Shown here: positions 23,954-38,300 of the stretch, piece by piece
Layout: every line of letters starts with the position of its first letter
Position numbering within the stretch: position 1 is the stretch's first letter
Assembly (NCBI GenBank): GCA_038501195.1
Contig: JBBPUQ010000010.1
Coordinates: forward strand, 3,346,001 to 3,410,000
Direction: 5' to 3'
DNA: 64,000 bases
Origin: Nemania diffusa
Taxonomy: Eukaryota; Ascomycota; Sordariomycetes; Xylariales; Xylariaceae
Notes under the pieces: model-generated
Told to the model about the DNA's origin: nothing
Databases searched by the model: none
Seen by the model: the letters and a program-made list of their open reading frames with translations, nothing else
Translations under genes and position numbers: made by a program

Positions 23954-25432
23954 TCAAGAATTCCAAACGTCCTTATCGATAGCTTTACCGTTGCCGTTGC
24001 TATTGCAGGGTGCATCGCACCGTTGCTCCCGCTCCCGAACTTCTAACAGACTCTCTAATACTATCTCATACAAGCGTCCAGACCTAATCGACTCGTAGAC
24101 ACGTGTGTTGTACAACCCGATGCTCGACGTGGTACCATCCAGTGTCGCCGGCTTAGCTGAAGCGAGGTGCCCCTCGTCGAGAAACGGGATGCCGAGCTCT
24201 TGACGAATGAAGCGGTACATATGCTGCGAGGCCATGCCAAGATGCGGTGTGGCGTCAGGCGGCGCATCCTGCTTGCCTTCGATCTCGATTGATCGCAAGT
24301 CGAGCGCTTGGCATAGCGCTAGGAGATGTGCGAGGCGAGTTGTGATAGAATGTCGACAGCGTCAAAGGTGTAGCGCGCCGACACGAGCGCGAGGGAGTTA
24401 AGAGACTGGTTGCCCATCTCGGCCGTTTGCACGTGGGAGCCGACGGGGTTAGCGAGGAAGCCGAGCTCGGAGGCAAGGGAGGCGGCGACGACGTCGAGTC
24501 CCTTGAAGAGAAACGAATCGTGCGCCGCATCGGAGCACAGGTTTGGCGGCAGCCCCCAGCTGATGGCTGGGTTGATGAGCTCCGTGTACTGCGCGAAAAG
24601 CATGCGGCCGATGCCCAGTAGGCCCTGGCGCAGCTTCTCGGCCGCCGACGTTATAGCGCGCGCGCGGAACGTCCATTCATAATATGATTGCTCTCATGTT
24701 TCGATAGCTGGCTAGAGTGAAAAATGCCCGCTTGGGTGATTTGTACCTCTCAGATGCGCCAAAAGGGGGGAACAAAAAGCGCCGGTGACTCACCTGGCTG
24801 GCGTGTGGCCGTACGCGCGCGATGAACGGCTCGAAGCTCTCGTCGCTGCCTCGCAGCGCTTCAACGCTCATGGCTGTCAGCACCTGCGACAGCGCGGCGA
24901 GATGGAGATTCGTGGGCCGCGAGGGCCGCGACCCCGGCCACCACCGCGGTGCCATTAACAATGGCGAGGCCCTCTTTGGCGTGAAAGGTGATAGGCGGGA
25001 TGCCGGCCTCTACGAGGGCGTGGTCGGCTCTTACTACTCTTCTCGCCCCGTCGACGCCCCGTGGGCCGGCAAACGCCGTGGCGGACGGCTTGCCGTCGGA
25101 GACAATCCCGCACGTCAGGTGGCTGATCAGGCTTTGCTGGACTCTCTCTACGTCGTCGAATCTCGTGTCGGTGCTGCCCCCCCGAAGCCAGTGTTGACGG
25201 CGTAGATGACGTCGCCCCCAGCGATCTTCGCCGGAATAATCTTGCTGCACGCTTCGATGGCGTTGATGGACTCGGGCGTGAGCGTCACTTGTGCTAAGTC
25301 TATCGACACGGCCACCACGTCAGCAATGGTCAAGCTCTTGCCGCCAATAGCTAGCAGTAACTTAGTAAAGGATGAAGGACCACGCCACAGTGAGAGGACT
25401 CGGTCTGTACACGAGGATACTAGAGTGGCCAT
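23954..25432 (-). pseudogene. PAL/HAL-family ammonia-lyase relic
   Basis: Decayed gene of the phenylalanine/histidine ammonia-lyase and aminomutase family. Recognisable from 5' to 3' on the minus strand: IYAVNTGFGG (conserved Tyr loop), DDVERVQQSL, PITFHAKEGLAIVNGTAVV, LAALSQVLTAMSVEALRG, SFEPFIARVRPHASQ, RMLFAQYTELINPA, GLPPNL, NPVGSHVQTAEMGNQSLNSL, SARYTFDA, then a C-terminal tail. Breaks: a frameshift at a run of seven G (about 25179-25185), another near 24915, another near 24330 where a TAG appears. Two large internal gaps: about 110-120 codons are missing between VVRA and DHALVEAG, which removes the Ala-Ser-Gly triad that makes the MIO cofactor, and the Q-D-Y-S/NPL block after RPHASQ is missing too. 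A protein from this locus could not be catalytic. One intron-like stretch follows HASQ. Confidence 0.85.
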
Positions 25433-26379
25433 ATTGCTTTCAACGAAGACGCGTAGTCGGAAACTCAAGTCGTTTGCTAATAAAAAACCCTTTTATTGAC
25501 GAAAGCAACTTATTTTATATCCTTCCCGCGTGAAGACGGCGAAATACAGCTCGCCCTTATCGGAGGGCTTAACTGCCCGAAGACTATGCATTCCGATCAA
25601 GACCAGTAGGCCTATCTAGATGAGAAAAGAAGCTAGGCTAAAAGTCCTACTACAACGCATGCTACAGCGAGTAAGCGTTGTAGAGCCTTGCCTGACTACC
25701 TGCCTTACCCCTTCGGTACACCATGATGTTTTGGTGAAAGGAGTTTCCCAAATTCAGTCGCAGTGAGGGCGTACGGGGGTCTTCCGAGACGCCTTACGGT
25801 ACGGGATTTATCTGCGATCATAGCTTGTTTGATATGCGGCTCTCCTCGGGGCAGGGGTAACAGGCGGTCCCCTCGGCTAGGGCCGGGGAAGTACACTAGT
25901 GTAGTGCCCGGCCGGCCGGGAACAGGGATCCGCTTATATGCCGTCTCGCAACTTTACCATGGGTGGGGCTGCACAGCACCGCCATTTTGGGGTTTAGCTG
26001 GAGTGGACCCATCTTTTGCCTTTCCTTCTCAAATTAGAGCCTCCCGTCGCAAAAAGATGGAACCATCTCCGTACGAAGGCTGCCCCAGTGGGGAAGATGA
26101 AAAGGAGGGAGTGGGGTCGTAAGGCCGCTACTATGTACATAGGTACATTTCCAATGCAACATCAATATTCCTGGCCAAGTCCTTTCTGCCCTGTCATCGG
26201 ACGGCAACACTTTTCTTTTGCGATCTCACCGGCATAATGCGTATCCACACACACCTTAGACGGCAAACGCCCAAAGGAAACGGAACAAGGCTGTAATGAT
26301 ACCCTATCTACTCTGGACAGAGAGCGAAAGTGCACTGCACGTGGATCGTGGTGCCGTAATTGCCCTACCAATTCCCTCC
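25433..26379. other. Intergenic
   Basis: GC-richer stretch around 25750-26100 with repeated CCGGCCGGCCGG-like sequence near 25910 but no frame that I can assign. It may hold an old transposon fragment; I see no terminal repeats. Confidence 0.4.
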
Positions 26380-27391
26380 TTATTCGGAGTAATCTGTACT
26401 ATATGCGACCGCTTTACAGATGTCAAAGTCATCCCGTACCTGGTCCATGCGAGCTGTCGAAACAGTCCAACAATCCTTGCCTAATGGCAGTCTCAAGACT
26501 TTGGCCAAGTTCGGATCCTTGCCACTTACAGCATCATGTATTATCTTAGCCGCCTTTTCTGGATCGCCTAGTTGTTTCCCGTGCTTGTCCCGTTCAGATT
26601 GGATTGTGGCGGAAACAACGTGCGGGGGTTTGTACACTTCTGATGCCTCGGCCACGGATAATGCCCCGGGCGCAAGGAAATTGGTCCGGAATGTACCGAG
26701 ATTGACGATGAGGGTACGAATTCCAAACGGAGACGTCTCCAGTGAAATAGCTTCCGAAATAGCTAACCGCAGTTAATAACGAGGCCTGTGATACTAGGCT
26801 CGAGGGCCTTTGGGGTTGGGTGAGAGGAGAGGGTCGGCGGCCTACGGCCTACCATGAGGATACAAACAATAACTACGAAAGTAGATCCCGCTCACCTTCT
26901 AGCGCAAACTTGGACGCGCAATATATACCGTATGCGGGGGAGACAGCAAGCCCCAAAACGCTACTTATTTGTACGATCGTACCACGCCCCCTCTGCCGCA
27001 TTATGGGCAGAATGGCCTTACAAACACGGACCGTCCCCCAGACATTTGTATCAAACTCGGATTTTGCGTCCGCTTCGGTGATGTCCTCGACAGCGCCCGC
27101 AATACCTAACGCAGCATTGTTCACGACAGCGGTAATACCCCCTTCGAACAAGGTATTGGCTTCTTTTATAGCTTGATTAATCTTGTCCTGAGACCACGAG
27201 ATATCGAGCATGATCCATTTGCCGTTAGGGTGCGACTCGATTTCCTTAACCAATTCCGGCGTTTTGGCTGGATTTCGTGATGTCGCGATAACATTGTCCC
27301 CTGTGCTCACTATGTACTTTACTAGGGCTAAGCCAATGCCGTTGCTTGAGCCCGTCACCAGCCAGGTATGTTTCGCTTCAACATCGGCCAT
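26380..27391 (-). CDS. Short-chain dehydrogenase/reductase (classical SDR)
   Basis: NAD(P)-dependent oxidoreductase, cytosolic. Two exons on the minus strand: 27391-26896 and 26762-26380, one 133-nt intron (GTGAGC donor), 292 residues. Cofactor site WLVTGSSNGIGLALVKYI near residues 10-27, NNAALG for the NNAG motif, catalytic Ser-Tyr-Lys in ISSVLGLAVSPAYGIYCASK. The second exon holds the C-terminal substrate lobe (ETSPFGIRTLIVNLGTFRT), as in fungal SDRs of the 'oxidoreductase, short chain' type that resemble retinol or hydroxysteroid dehydrogenases. The ATG was chosen because only a short MADVEAKHT leader precedes the Rossmann motif. It lies 1.2 kb from the edge of the mutated island and shows no nonsense mutations. 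Confidence 0.93.
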
Positions 27392-28200
27392 TTCGAAGCC
27401 TGTATGAATACAAGATATAAGGCGAGCGGTGTTCAAGACAATTAGAATATAGAAGCATAAGCGCCGACGCGTTCGTAAAGGTGGTGAAGCAGGTTTTCTG
27501 GGCGGCACGTTGAGATGAAATATTAGAGGGGTTGTTGTCGGCAATAGGCATTAAATCCGAGACTTGTGCGTTTTGTACTCCGATTCCAGGATGGACTCGG
27601 TTGTTACATCTGATGACATACCTGTCCTGATATTCGTCTCTGCCTTGGTAGGTAGGGACCAGGGTGCTACGTAGGAGGCTTGCGATAGCGGAACGGTACA
27701 TATGTAGGCATTTGTGTCCCATTGGCCTTAATCCAGATCCTTCTAATAAAACACCAAGTCTTCAGAATTTACTTTGGCAAGTTATCTGACCTATCTACAC
27801 TATACGCACACATGTGGTATGCGAGGGAAAATCCAGGCTAGACTATCTCGCGGTAAAGTTTGCCGGCCCAAAATTATCCATTGAGGCTCCCAAGGAATTG
27901 ATATATTTGCTATAACTTAATACTTTAATCTGTAAGTCTTATTATAGTATATATACTTCTTATTATCCTATTTAGCATAAGATGTGGATCTTACTGGCAT
28001 CGTGACCGAAATACCTCAAACGGTACAAGCCGATTGGAAAACAGTTAAAACAATACCTAAAACAAACATTACAGTCGCTATAGAGAGAACGCCAGAGGAG
28101 ACGGCTCATTTTTATTCCTGGGTGTGTCCACCCGTATAAACGGCATAACCGTTTATTCGTGTCGGTTCGTTTATTCATGGAGATTTGTTGACAACCTCGG
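27392..28200. other. Intergenic, approach to the AT-rich island
   Basis: No gene seen. Base composition is still ordinary although AT rises around 27900-27980. Confidence 0.5.
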
Positions 28201-28470
28201 CTACCTTTTGCTGTTATCTTCAAGACGCTCCAGAATCGCAGCGAGCACTTTCTGTCTGCGTACAGGAGTCTTAATGTGGCGCGCGGTAGTCTCTCGCCGC
28301 TTTCGCGAACGAGAAGCTCTAGCGTCGGCGGGCGATTCTTCGGCCGACTCATCGTCGTCGTCTGTGCCGTCGTCGCTAAGCAATCTGATGACCTGTCGCT
28401 TGCAGCGTTCGGATGTCAAATCTTCTCCGCGGCGCTTGCCGCCGTGTGGGGCTACATTGTAGCTGGGTGT
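28201..28470 (-). other. Open frame of a highly charged peptide next to the island
   Basis: A stop-free minus-strand frame of about 90 codons without an ATG at its head. It reads as an acidic run (DDGTDDDDESAEES) followed by a basic stretch (RASRSRKRRETTARH) and a helical tail (RRQKVLAAILERL). It could be the last exon of a nuclear or transposon-encoded protein whose 5' part is missing. It lies 20-30 bases from the left end of the 142-bp repeat. No family recognised. Confidence 0.3.
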
Positions 28471-28493
28471 TTATAAATACCCCACAACCATCC

Positions 28494-28635
28494 GGGACCA
28501 GAAAAGTCTTGGAAACAGAACTTGTATTAAAAAGTAATATAGTGTTCTAGATTATTAAAAAAAGTTTTAGCGAATTAGCTAAATTTAAACTATTTTATAT
28601 TTTTATATATTATATATTTTTACTTTATTTATTTA
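28494..28635. repeat. Left copy of island-flanking direct repeat
   Basis: 142-bp direct repeat whose partner is 46659-46800 (constant offset 18165, no gaps). From 28497 to 28572 nearly every difference is C or G here against T or A in the partner. From 28577 on it is the reverse: A or T here against G or C in the partner. The switch falls in the AATT at 28573-28576. Two transversions were seen (28496 and 28547). Confidence 0.9.
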
Positions 28636-29197
28636 TTTAAAAATAAAATAAAACAACTTTATTAATTAATTATATAAAATATTTATTTTTATACTTTTTA
28701 TATTTTTAAGTAATAGCAATTTTTTAAAATATTTTTTTATATATAATATATTTTTTTAATTGTAATTTTTTTGTTTTATTTTTTTTAAAGTTTTTTATAT
28801 AAAATAAACTTTATAGTTTTATATTAAAGTTTTATTATAAATTTTATAATTTTATATATAATAATTTTTTATTTATATTAAATAATTTAAAATAACTATT
28901 TATTAAAAATATAAATTTATATATTAAAAAGTTTTATAATTAATTATTTTAGTTTAAATTTTATTAATTTTATTTTTTAATATTTTAAATTTTTATAAAA
29001 AGTTATAATATATTGTTTTTAAGTTTTTTTTTAATAAATTAAAATTTTAATTATTTAATTATATTTATTATTTTTTAAAAATATATTAATAAATTTTAAA
29101 AAGTTTAATAAATATATTTTAATAAATTATTATAATTAAATTTTTTAATATTTTTAAAATATAAAAAAAAAAACTAAATTTAAAGCTTAATTTTTAT

Positions 29198-29383
29198 AAA
29201 ATTTAATTATTTTTATAATTTTTAAATTAAAATATTTAATTTTATATTTTTTTTAATAAATTATTTAGTTTTATTAGCTAATTTAGTTTTTTTAAAATTT
29301 AATTATTTTTATAGTTTTTAAATTAAAATATTTAATTTTATATTATTTTTAATAAATTATTTAATTTTATTAATTAATTTTTA
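29198..29383. repeat. Tandem duplication, 96-bp period
   Basis: Two adjacent copies (29198-29293 and 29294-29383) share the same order of AAAATTTAATTATTTTTATA, TTTTTAAATTAAAATATTT and TTATTTA blocks with few differences. It lies inside the mutated island. Confidence 0.7.
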
Positions 29384-32300
29384 TATATTTATTTAAATTT
29401 TTATTAGTTTTTTTTATAAGTTAATTAATTTAAATTAAATATTAATTAATATAATAGTTAAATTAAATTATTAAAATTTATAATTAAATATATAATTTAA
29501 AAAAAAATTTAAAAATTAAAATATATATATATTTAATAATAATTTAAAAAAATTAATTAATAATTTATTATTTTTTATATTTAAAGTTTTTAAAATAAAA
29601 AATAGCTTTAAATTAAAAAAACTTATTAATTATTATTTTAAAATTTAAATATTAAAAAAATTTATAAATAATTTATTAATAAAAATAAAAATATTTAAAA
29701 ATTATAATTTTATAAACTATAAAATTATAAATTATAAAATTATAAATTAAATAGCTATAAAATTAAACTTTATAAATTTAAATTAAATAATTATAAATTA
29801 AATTTTTATAAATTTAAATAATTAAAAAGTTTTTATTTAAAAAAAATTAATATTAAATATAATAAATAAATAAAATTAAATAGTTTTATTTTAAAAAGTT
29901 TTAGTTTAAAGTTTTAAAATTTTAAGTTTTAAAAAAAAAAATTTATTTAAAAGTATAAAAGTTTTAAAATTTAAAAATAATATATTTAAAAGTTTAAAAG
30001 TTATAAATTTAAAAGTTTTAAAAATTTTAAAAGTTTTAAATTTTAAAAAAATAAATTAATTTAAAAATATAAACTTAATATTAATAAAGTTTTTATTTAT
30101 ATTAATATAATTTAATTTTAATTTTTTAACTATTTGTTTAATTATTATAAAACTATTAAAAATTAATTAATAAATAAATTAAAAATTTAAATAATTTATA
30201 ATAAAAACTAAGTTTTTTTTTTTAAGTTTATTTTTATATTAATATATAAAAATATTTTTAATTTATATTTTAATTAATAAAACTATTTATTAATATATTT
30301 TTAAAAAATATTTTATAATATATAAAAAAAAAAAATTAATATTAATTTTACTTTTTTTAATAATAGCTTAATAAATTTTTAAATTAAAACTTTTATATTT
30401 AAAATAAATATAATATATAAAATTAAACATTTTAACTATTATTTTAATTTGTTTATTATAAGTTTTTTTAATAAAAATAAAAATATATATTTTATTAATT
30501 TTATTATAATAAAATTTAAAATTAATAGTTTTAAATAAATTTTTAAATAATAAAACTATTTTATTATAATATTTAAGTTTTTTTTATTTTTATAAAATTT
30601 TTTACTTTTTTATAAAAATAAAGTTATTATATAATTTATATTTTTTTTTATATTTAAAAAATATTTTAAAAATTTTAATTAAATAAAAAAAAAATATAAA
30701 TTTAATAATAGCTATTTTTATTATTATAAAGTTTTTTAAATAAATAATTTTTTTTATATTTTAATTATTAAATTTTAAATTGTTATATTTGTAAAAATTT
30801 TATTATATATTATATTATTATTATATTTTATAAACTAATAAATTTTTTATAATAAAGTAAAAAATATATTATTAATTTTATATTTTATTTTTAAAAAAAT
30901 TAAAAGTTTTAAATAAATAAAAATTTTTTTTAAACTATATTATATATATATTTTAAATATATTAACTATAAAAGTTAAATAAATATTAATTAAAATTATT
31001 AAAAGTTGTAAAAAAACTGTTTTAATTATTATTTTTTTATAAATTTATTTATTTTATATAAAGTTTTAATATAAAATATTTTTATTAAAACTAAAATTTA
31101 AAACTTGTTTTATTTTTTAAATAGTTTAAAATTAAAAAATATTAATAAATAAAATTATAATAAGTTTTTTAATATTATTTTATATAAATAAAAAAAATAT
31201 TTTGTTTTTTTTGCTAATTAAATAATTAATAAATTTTTTTAACTTAATATTTAAAACTTTTTAAAAATATATAAGTTTTATTATAGTTATATTTATTTTA
31301 AATAAAATATATATATTAAAGTTTATTGTTTTAATATTTTATTAATTTTAAATATATTTAAAAATATTAAAAGTTATAAAATTAAACTTTAATATAATTT
31401 TTATTATAGCTTAATATTTACTATTTAAATTAAATAATATTTTATTTTTTATAACTATTAGTTTTTAATAAATAAATTTGTTTATTTTTTTAAAAGTTAT
31501 TATATTTAAAAAGTTTAAATAAAATAAAGTTTTAAATTTTTAAATATATAATTAATTTATAAATTTTATTAATAATAAATAAATAATTAAAAAGTTAAAT
31601 AATATTAAAATAATATAAAATATAAAATTTTTATTTAAAAATTAAGCTTTATTTAAAAAAAAATTATTAAAAAAAAACAAAAGTTTATAAAAATATAATA
31701 AAACTTTTATTAAAACTATTATATAAAACTAATTAAAAAAAATATTTACTAAGTTTTATAAAAAATAGCTAAAATTAAAAATTATATTTAAATATATAGT
31801 TATATTTTAATATAAAAAAAATTAAACTATATTTTATTTAAAATAATTAATTATATTTTAAATTTAAAAATAATAAAATTTTAATTATATTAAAATATTT
31901 TTAATTTTATATTTGTTTATAAAAATATAAATATATAGCTAAAAATTATATAGCTTTTTAAATTATATATATATTTTTTTTAATTTAAAAAATATTTTTT
32001 ATAGTTAAAAATTAATTAATTAATTTTATTAATAATTAATTAAAACAAATTTATATATTTTTTTTTAAATATAAAACTTTGAATTTTTTAAAAATGTTTT
32101 AAAATTAATTAACAATTTTAATAATAATATAAAAAAAATACTAAAAAGTTTAAATATTAACATTTAAAACTTAATTATTATTTTTTATTTATATAAAATA
32201 TTAATTTTTTATTTTTTTTTTATTTTATTTAATATATTTATATAAACTATTATAAATTTAAAAATGTTTAATTATAAAATAAAATTTAAAATAATATAAA

Positions 32301-35300
32301 AAATATAAAAAAACTAAATAATATATAAAGTAAAAAGTAAAATAATAATATATAAAATAAAAAATATAAAAATATAGCAAAATTAAATTAAATAATATAT
32401 AAAATAAAAATAAAAAAAAAAATTAAAATTAATTAATAAAATTAAATTAAAATTAAAAAAACTTAATTGTTAAAATTTAATAACTATTATAAAAAAATAT
32501 AAAGCTTTTTTTTTTTTTGCTTTTTTTATTTGTTTTGCTTTTTTTTATTTATAATTATATAACTAGCTAAAATTATTAATTAATAATATTATATATATAT
32601 ATTTGTTTATTTAAAAACAATAAAAAAACAACTTTATTTTATTATATTTTTAAATTAAAATTAATATTTAAAATAATTATTTGCTTTTATAATATTTAAT
32701 ATAATAAATATATATATATATTATAATTTAGTTATTTTTAATATTTAAGTTTTTGTAATAGTAGTTTAAATAATATTTTTATATTATTAAATTATTTTAG
32801 TTTTTTTTTTTAAAATATAAAAAGTTTAAAGTTATTTTTATAATATATATATTTAAAAATTAATGTTTTATTAATATTTTAAAGTTTAAAAATAAATTTA
32901 TTAATTTATTAGCTAATTTTAAAAAAACTTTAATATTTTAAAATTAATTTAAATAGTTTTAGTTTTTTTTTTTGTTTTAATATAGCAAAATTTTTAGTTG
33001 CTATATATAGTATATATATTTTATAAATATATTTTTTATAATTTTTTTTTAAAGCTATAATATTAACAATTTATTTTTAATAAAATTATATTTTAAATAA
33101 ATAGTTTAATATAAAAAGCTGCATTTTTTTATTAGTTAAAAGTTAATAAATACTGTTTTTTAAACTTATTTTTAAAAAATTAAACTAAAAATTTAAATAT
33201 TAAATTTTAAAAGCTTTTTAAAATAAATAATTATATATAATTTTAAAAACTAAATAATTTATATTTTATATATAATAAAAGTTAATATAATAAATTATTT
33301 TTAATAAATAATTAGTTTAGTTTTTTTTTATTAATATAATATTATATATTATTAATTTTAAAAAAACATTTTATATAATTTTTAAAAACTTTTTTATTAA
33401 TTTATATAATTTATATAATTTTAATAAATTATTTATTAATTTTAATTTTATTTGTTTTATTATAATATTAAAAGCTTTAAAAAAAATGTATTTTTTAAAT
33501 TAATATATAGTTTAAATAATATAGTTTTTATTATAAATTGTTAAAATTTAAAAATGTTTATAATAGTTTTAATATTATAGTTTTTAATTATATAGTAATA
33601 AATTTATTTATTAAAATAATTAACTATAATTAAAAAATATTGTTTTTTTTAATTAATAAAAAAAAATCTATAAAAGTTTATAATTATAATTTAATAAAAT
33701 TTAAATATTATAATAAATAAAAATAATATTTTTAGTTTTAATAAATTAAATTTAATATATAATAAATAGTTTAAATAATAATTTTAAATATTTATTTTTA
33801 TAATTAGTTAATATATAAACTAGTTTAATTTTTAAAAAATAAAAGCAAACAAAAAATATTTACTATTATTATAAGCTTTTTTTAAAATAATAGTTATTTT
33901 ATTTATATATAAATATAATTTTTAAATTTTTTTTTAATTATATTTAAAATATAATTTAATTAATTTAAATTATTTAAATTTATTAATAAAAGTTTTAAAT
34001 TTTAATTAATTTAATTTATTTAAAATAATATATTTAAAAAATTAATATATATTTTTATATTATAAGTTATTAAAATATTTAAAGTTGTTTTTATTAAAAT
34101 TAAAAGTAAAAAAAGTTTATAAAAATTAAATAATATTGTTTTAACTTTTTTAACTTTTTTTAAATATATATAATAAATTTATATATTTTTTAAAATTATT
34201 AAATTAAATTTATAAAAAATAAAGCTTTAATTTTATAGTTTTTAAAATTATTTATTTTTTAATTTAATTAATTAAGTTTTTAACTTTTTATTAAATAATA
34301 TATTATAAAAGTTTTTAATATTTTTTTATTTTATTTTTTTAAATTTATTTTTTATTTTTATTTATTAAACTATATTAAAATATTAAATTAATGTTTTAAT
34401 ATTTTATATTAAAAAATATAATATAAAATAAAATATTTATAATTTTGTTTTGTTTTTTTTTAATATATAAAATTTATATATTAAAAAGTTTTAGTTTAAT
34501 TATTTATTTAATATAAATTTTTTTATAATTATAAAAGTTAATAAAAAAAATTAATAGTTTATAATTTATATAAATAATTAAAAAAGTTTTTAATATTAAT
34601 AAAAAATATTGCAAATAATATTTAATAAATTTAATAATTTTAAATAGTTTTTTTTTATAAATTTTATAATTTTATTAATTTTTAATAAAAAAAAAGCTAT
34701 TATATATTAAAAATTTATAAACTTTTTTTTATTTTTATATAATAAAAAAACTAGCAATAAATTTTAATATATTTAAATATATTATTATAAATATTTTAAA
34801 AATATAACTATATATTTTTATAATAATTAAAGCTTTATTTTATAATAGTTTAAAAAATAAAACTTTAATACTTTTTTATTTTTAATTAACTTATTTAATT
34901 AATTAATTTAAAAGTTTAGTAATTTTTAAATAATTTAAAATTTATTTTTAAATAAGTTTTAAAGCTTTTAAAAAAAACTTAATATTTATAAAATTTTTAA
35001 AAACAAGTTAGTTTTAAAAATATTTTTATTTAATAAATAAAACTTTTAATATTTTTTAAATAATATATATTATTTTTAAAGCTTTAATTTTTTTATATTT
35101 TAAAAATATTTTTTTAAAAAACAATTTTAATATAAACTATTTTATATAAAGTAAAAAATAGTTTTTAATAAAAAGCTACTGTTTTTTAAAAATTTTATAA
35201 ATTAAAAAAATATTATTTATATATATAATAAATATAATTAAATTATTTATTTTTAAAATAGTTATTAATAAAAATTTAAGTTAAAATTTTAAAATAAATT

Positions 35301-38300
35301 TTATTATAATATTTATTAATTTAATTATTAAAAACTTTATTATTTATAAATTTTATAATAATTAAATAAATTATAGTTATAAAAATTTAAATATTAAAAA
35401 AATAAATATATATTTATTGTTTAAATATATTAATATTAATTAATAAATATATTTAAAATTAAAAATAAAGTAATAGCTAATTTTAAAATTTAATAAATAG
35501 TTATAAATATTAACAATTAATATAATATTTATATTAAATAGATTTTTTTTTATATTTTAATAATTAAATATAAATTTAAACTTAATTTATAAATTTAAGT
35601 TATTAATATATTTTTTTTTATTATTAATATAAATTAACTGTTTTAGTTTAATAATTTATTATTTGCTATTATAATAAACTTATATATTTTATTATTAATA
35701 CTTTATTAAATAAATATATTTAATTAAAATTGCTAAAGTTTTGTTTATATTTTATATTATAATTTGTTTTATAATAAAATATTTTTTTATAGTTTAATTT
35801 AATATATAAAAAAGTTTATAAATATTATATTTAAAACAATAAATATATTTAAATAGCAATATATATAAAATATATATATTATATTTTTAATTAAATAAAT
35901 TAAAATTAAAAGTTTTAAATATAAGTTAGATTTTTTAAACTAAATTTTTATTTTTAATAAAAGTACTTTATTTTAAAATAATATATAAAATTTTTTAATT
36001 TTTTAATTTATAAAAAAAAAGCAATATTTTTAATTTTTACTATTTATAATTAAATAAAATTATGTTTTTTTTTTTAAATATAAAATAATTTATAAGTTTT
36101 ATAAATTTAAAAATAATAGTTAATATATAATTATATAATAATTAAAAAGCTATTTTAATAAAAGTAGTAATAATAAATTAAAATATATAATAATTAAACT
36201 ATTTAAAATAAAAATAAATAAATAAGTTTAAAACTTTTAGTTTTATTAAGTTTATAATATTAGTAAATAAGTTTAAAAATATTAATTTATTAAATTTAAA
36301 TAATTTAATAATTTAACTATATAATTAAAGTTAATTTTTTATTTTATTAAATTATTTAAATTATTATTTAAATTTAAATTATTTTAATTTAATAAAATAT
36401 TTTTATTTAATAATAGTTTAATTTATAATAAAAGTTTATTTATAATAAAAATTATATAATAATAAAAAAATATATTAAATATTAATTTTTAAATAATTAT
36501 AGTACTATTATTTATTATTTTATTTTTAATAGTTAAAATATTGCATTAAATATTAAATATAGCTATTATATTTTAAAACTAAAACAAATTTAATAAAAAA
36601 TTAGTTTTATTTTTTATTTTATTAAAATTAATTAATTTTATAATATATTAAATATATTTTTATATTTTTATAATATTAATATTAAAAATAATAAATTTAA
36701 TAACTTTTATAAAAGTATTAATAAATATAATAATAAATAGTTTTAAAATTTTAATATTTAATAAAAAATATTAAATAAAGTTTATATTTATAACTAATTA
36801 GTTTTTTATTAAATTAATATTTAATTTTTAATTTATTTAAATTTTATTTAATTTAAAAGTTATTTTTTAATTTATTTTTAAACTTTTTTTTTTTATTTAT
36901 ATTTAATAATAAAAATTAATTAATAAAACTAAATAAATTATATAAAAATAGTTAATTTTATATTAATAATTAATATTAATTAAAATTAATTAAATTAATT
37001 TATATAAAAAATTTATAACTTTTTAGTTTTTATAATTATATATTAATATATTTTAATTTAAGTTTTAATGTTTATATAAATAAAAAAATATTTTAAAAAT
37101 TTTATAAAATTAAAACAAATTTATTATAAATTTATAAAGTTTATATTAATAATAAGTTGTAATTTTATTTATACTTTTTAATTAAAAAAGCTTTTTTTAA
37201 TTTTATTATAAATTTTTTTTAATAGTTTAAAAAATTAACTTATATATAATTATTTAATATTTTTTTTTTTTAATAAAGCTTTATTTTTAATATTTAATAA
37301 AATATAAATAAAAATTATAATGTTTTTGTTTTTTTGCTTTTTATAAAAATATACTGCTTATATTAATAGTAATTAAAAATAAAGTATTTTATTTTTAAAG
37401 TTATTATTAAAATTATATTTATTTTTTAAAAAAATTCAGTTAAACTAAATAATAAAACTTTAAAAAAGCAAAATTAATATATTATTTTATTTAATATTAT
37501 TACATTTATTTTTTATAGTTATTAAAAAAAAAGCTTTATTTATTATATTTTTATAATTATAATTTTTTATAGCTAAAAAACATTTATTTATATTTAAAAA
37601 ATTATTAATAAATTAATTTTTATTTATTAATAAGTTATAATATAATTAAATTAAATAAAAAGTTATTTTATTTTAAAAAATATTATAAAAAGCTTTTATT
37701 ATAAAATATATTAAAATTTTTAAATATATAAATTTTTATATTTTTAATTTTATAACATTTTTAAAATATATAGTTAAAATATAATCGAAGTTTTTATATT
37801 TAAAATATATTTTTATTTTAAATTTTAATGTTTTTTTTTTATTAATTAAAAAGTATTTAAATTATTTATATAAAAAAAAAAAATAAATAAATTAATATTT
37901 TTAATTAAATTAAATTATAATATTAGTTTTATTTAAAAGTTTTTAACTTTAATTTTTATATTTTATATTATTTATATTAAAAAATATATATTATATATTT
38001 ATTTTTAAAACTATTATATTATTTAATTTTATTAAAAATATAAAAGTAGTTTTAAATATAATAATATTTTATTAAATAAATTAAATTTTTTTAAAAATAA
38101 AAAAAATTATATTTTATATTTAAAAAAATTGCTAACTATAAATATAATAAAAAAAATAAAAAATAATAATTGTTATATTTATAATTAAAATTAAATAAAA
38201 TTAAATTAATATTTATTTTATATTTATTTTTATATTTTTTATTATTATTTTTTTTAATATTTATATTTTTAATTTATTAATATTTTATTTATAAATAAAA

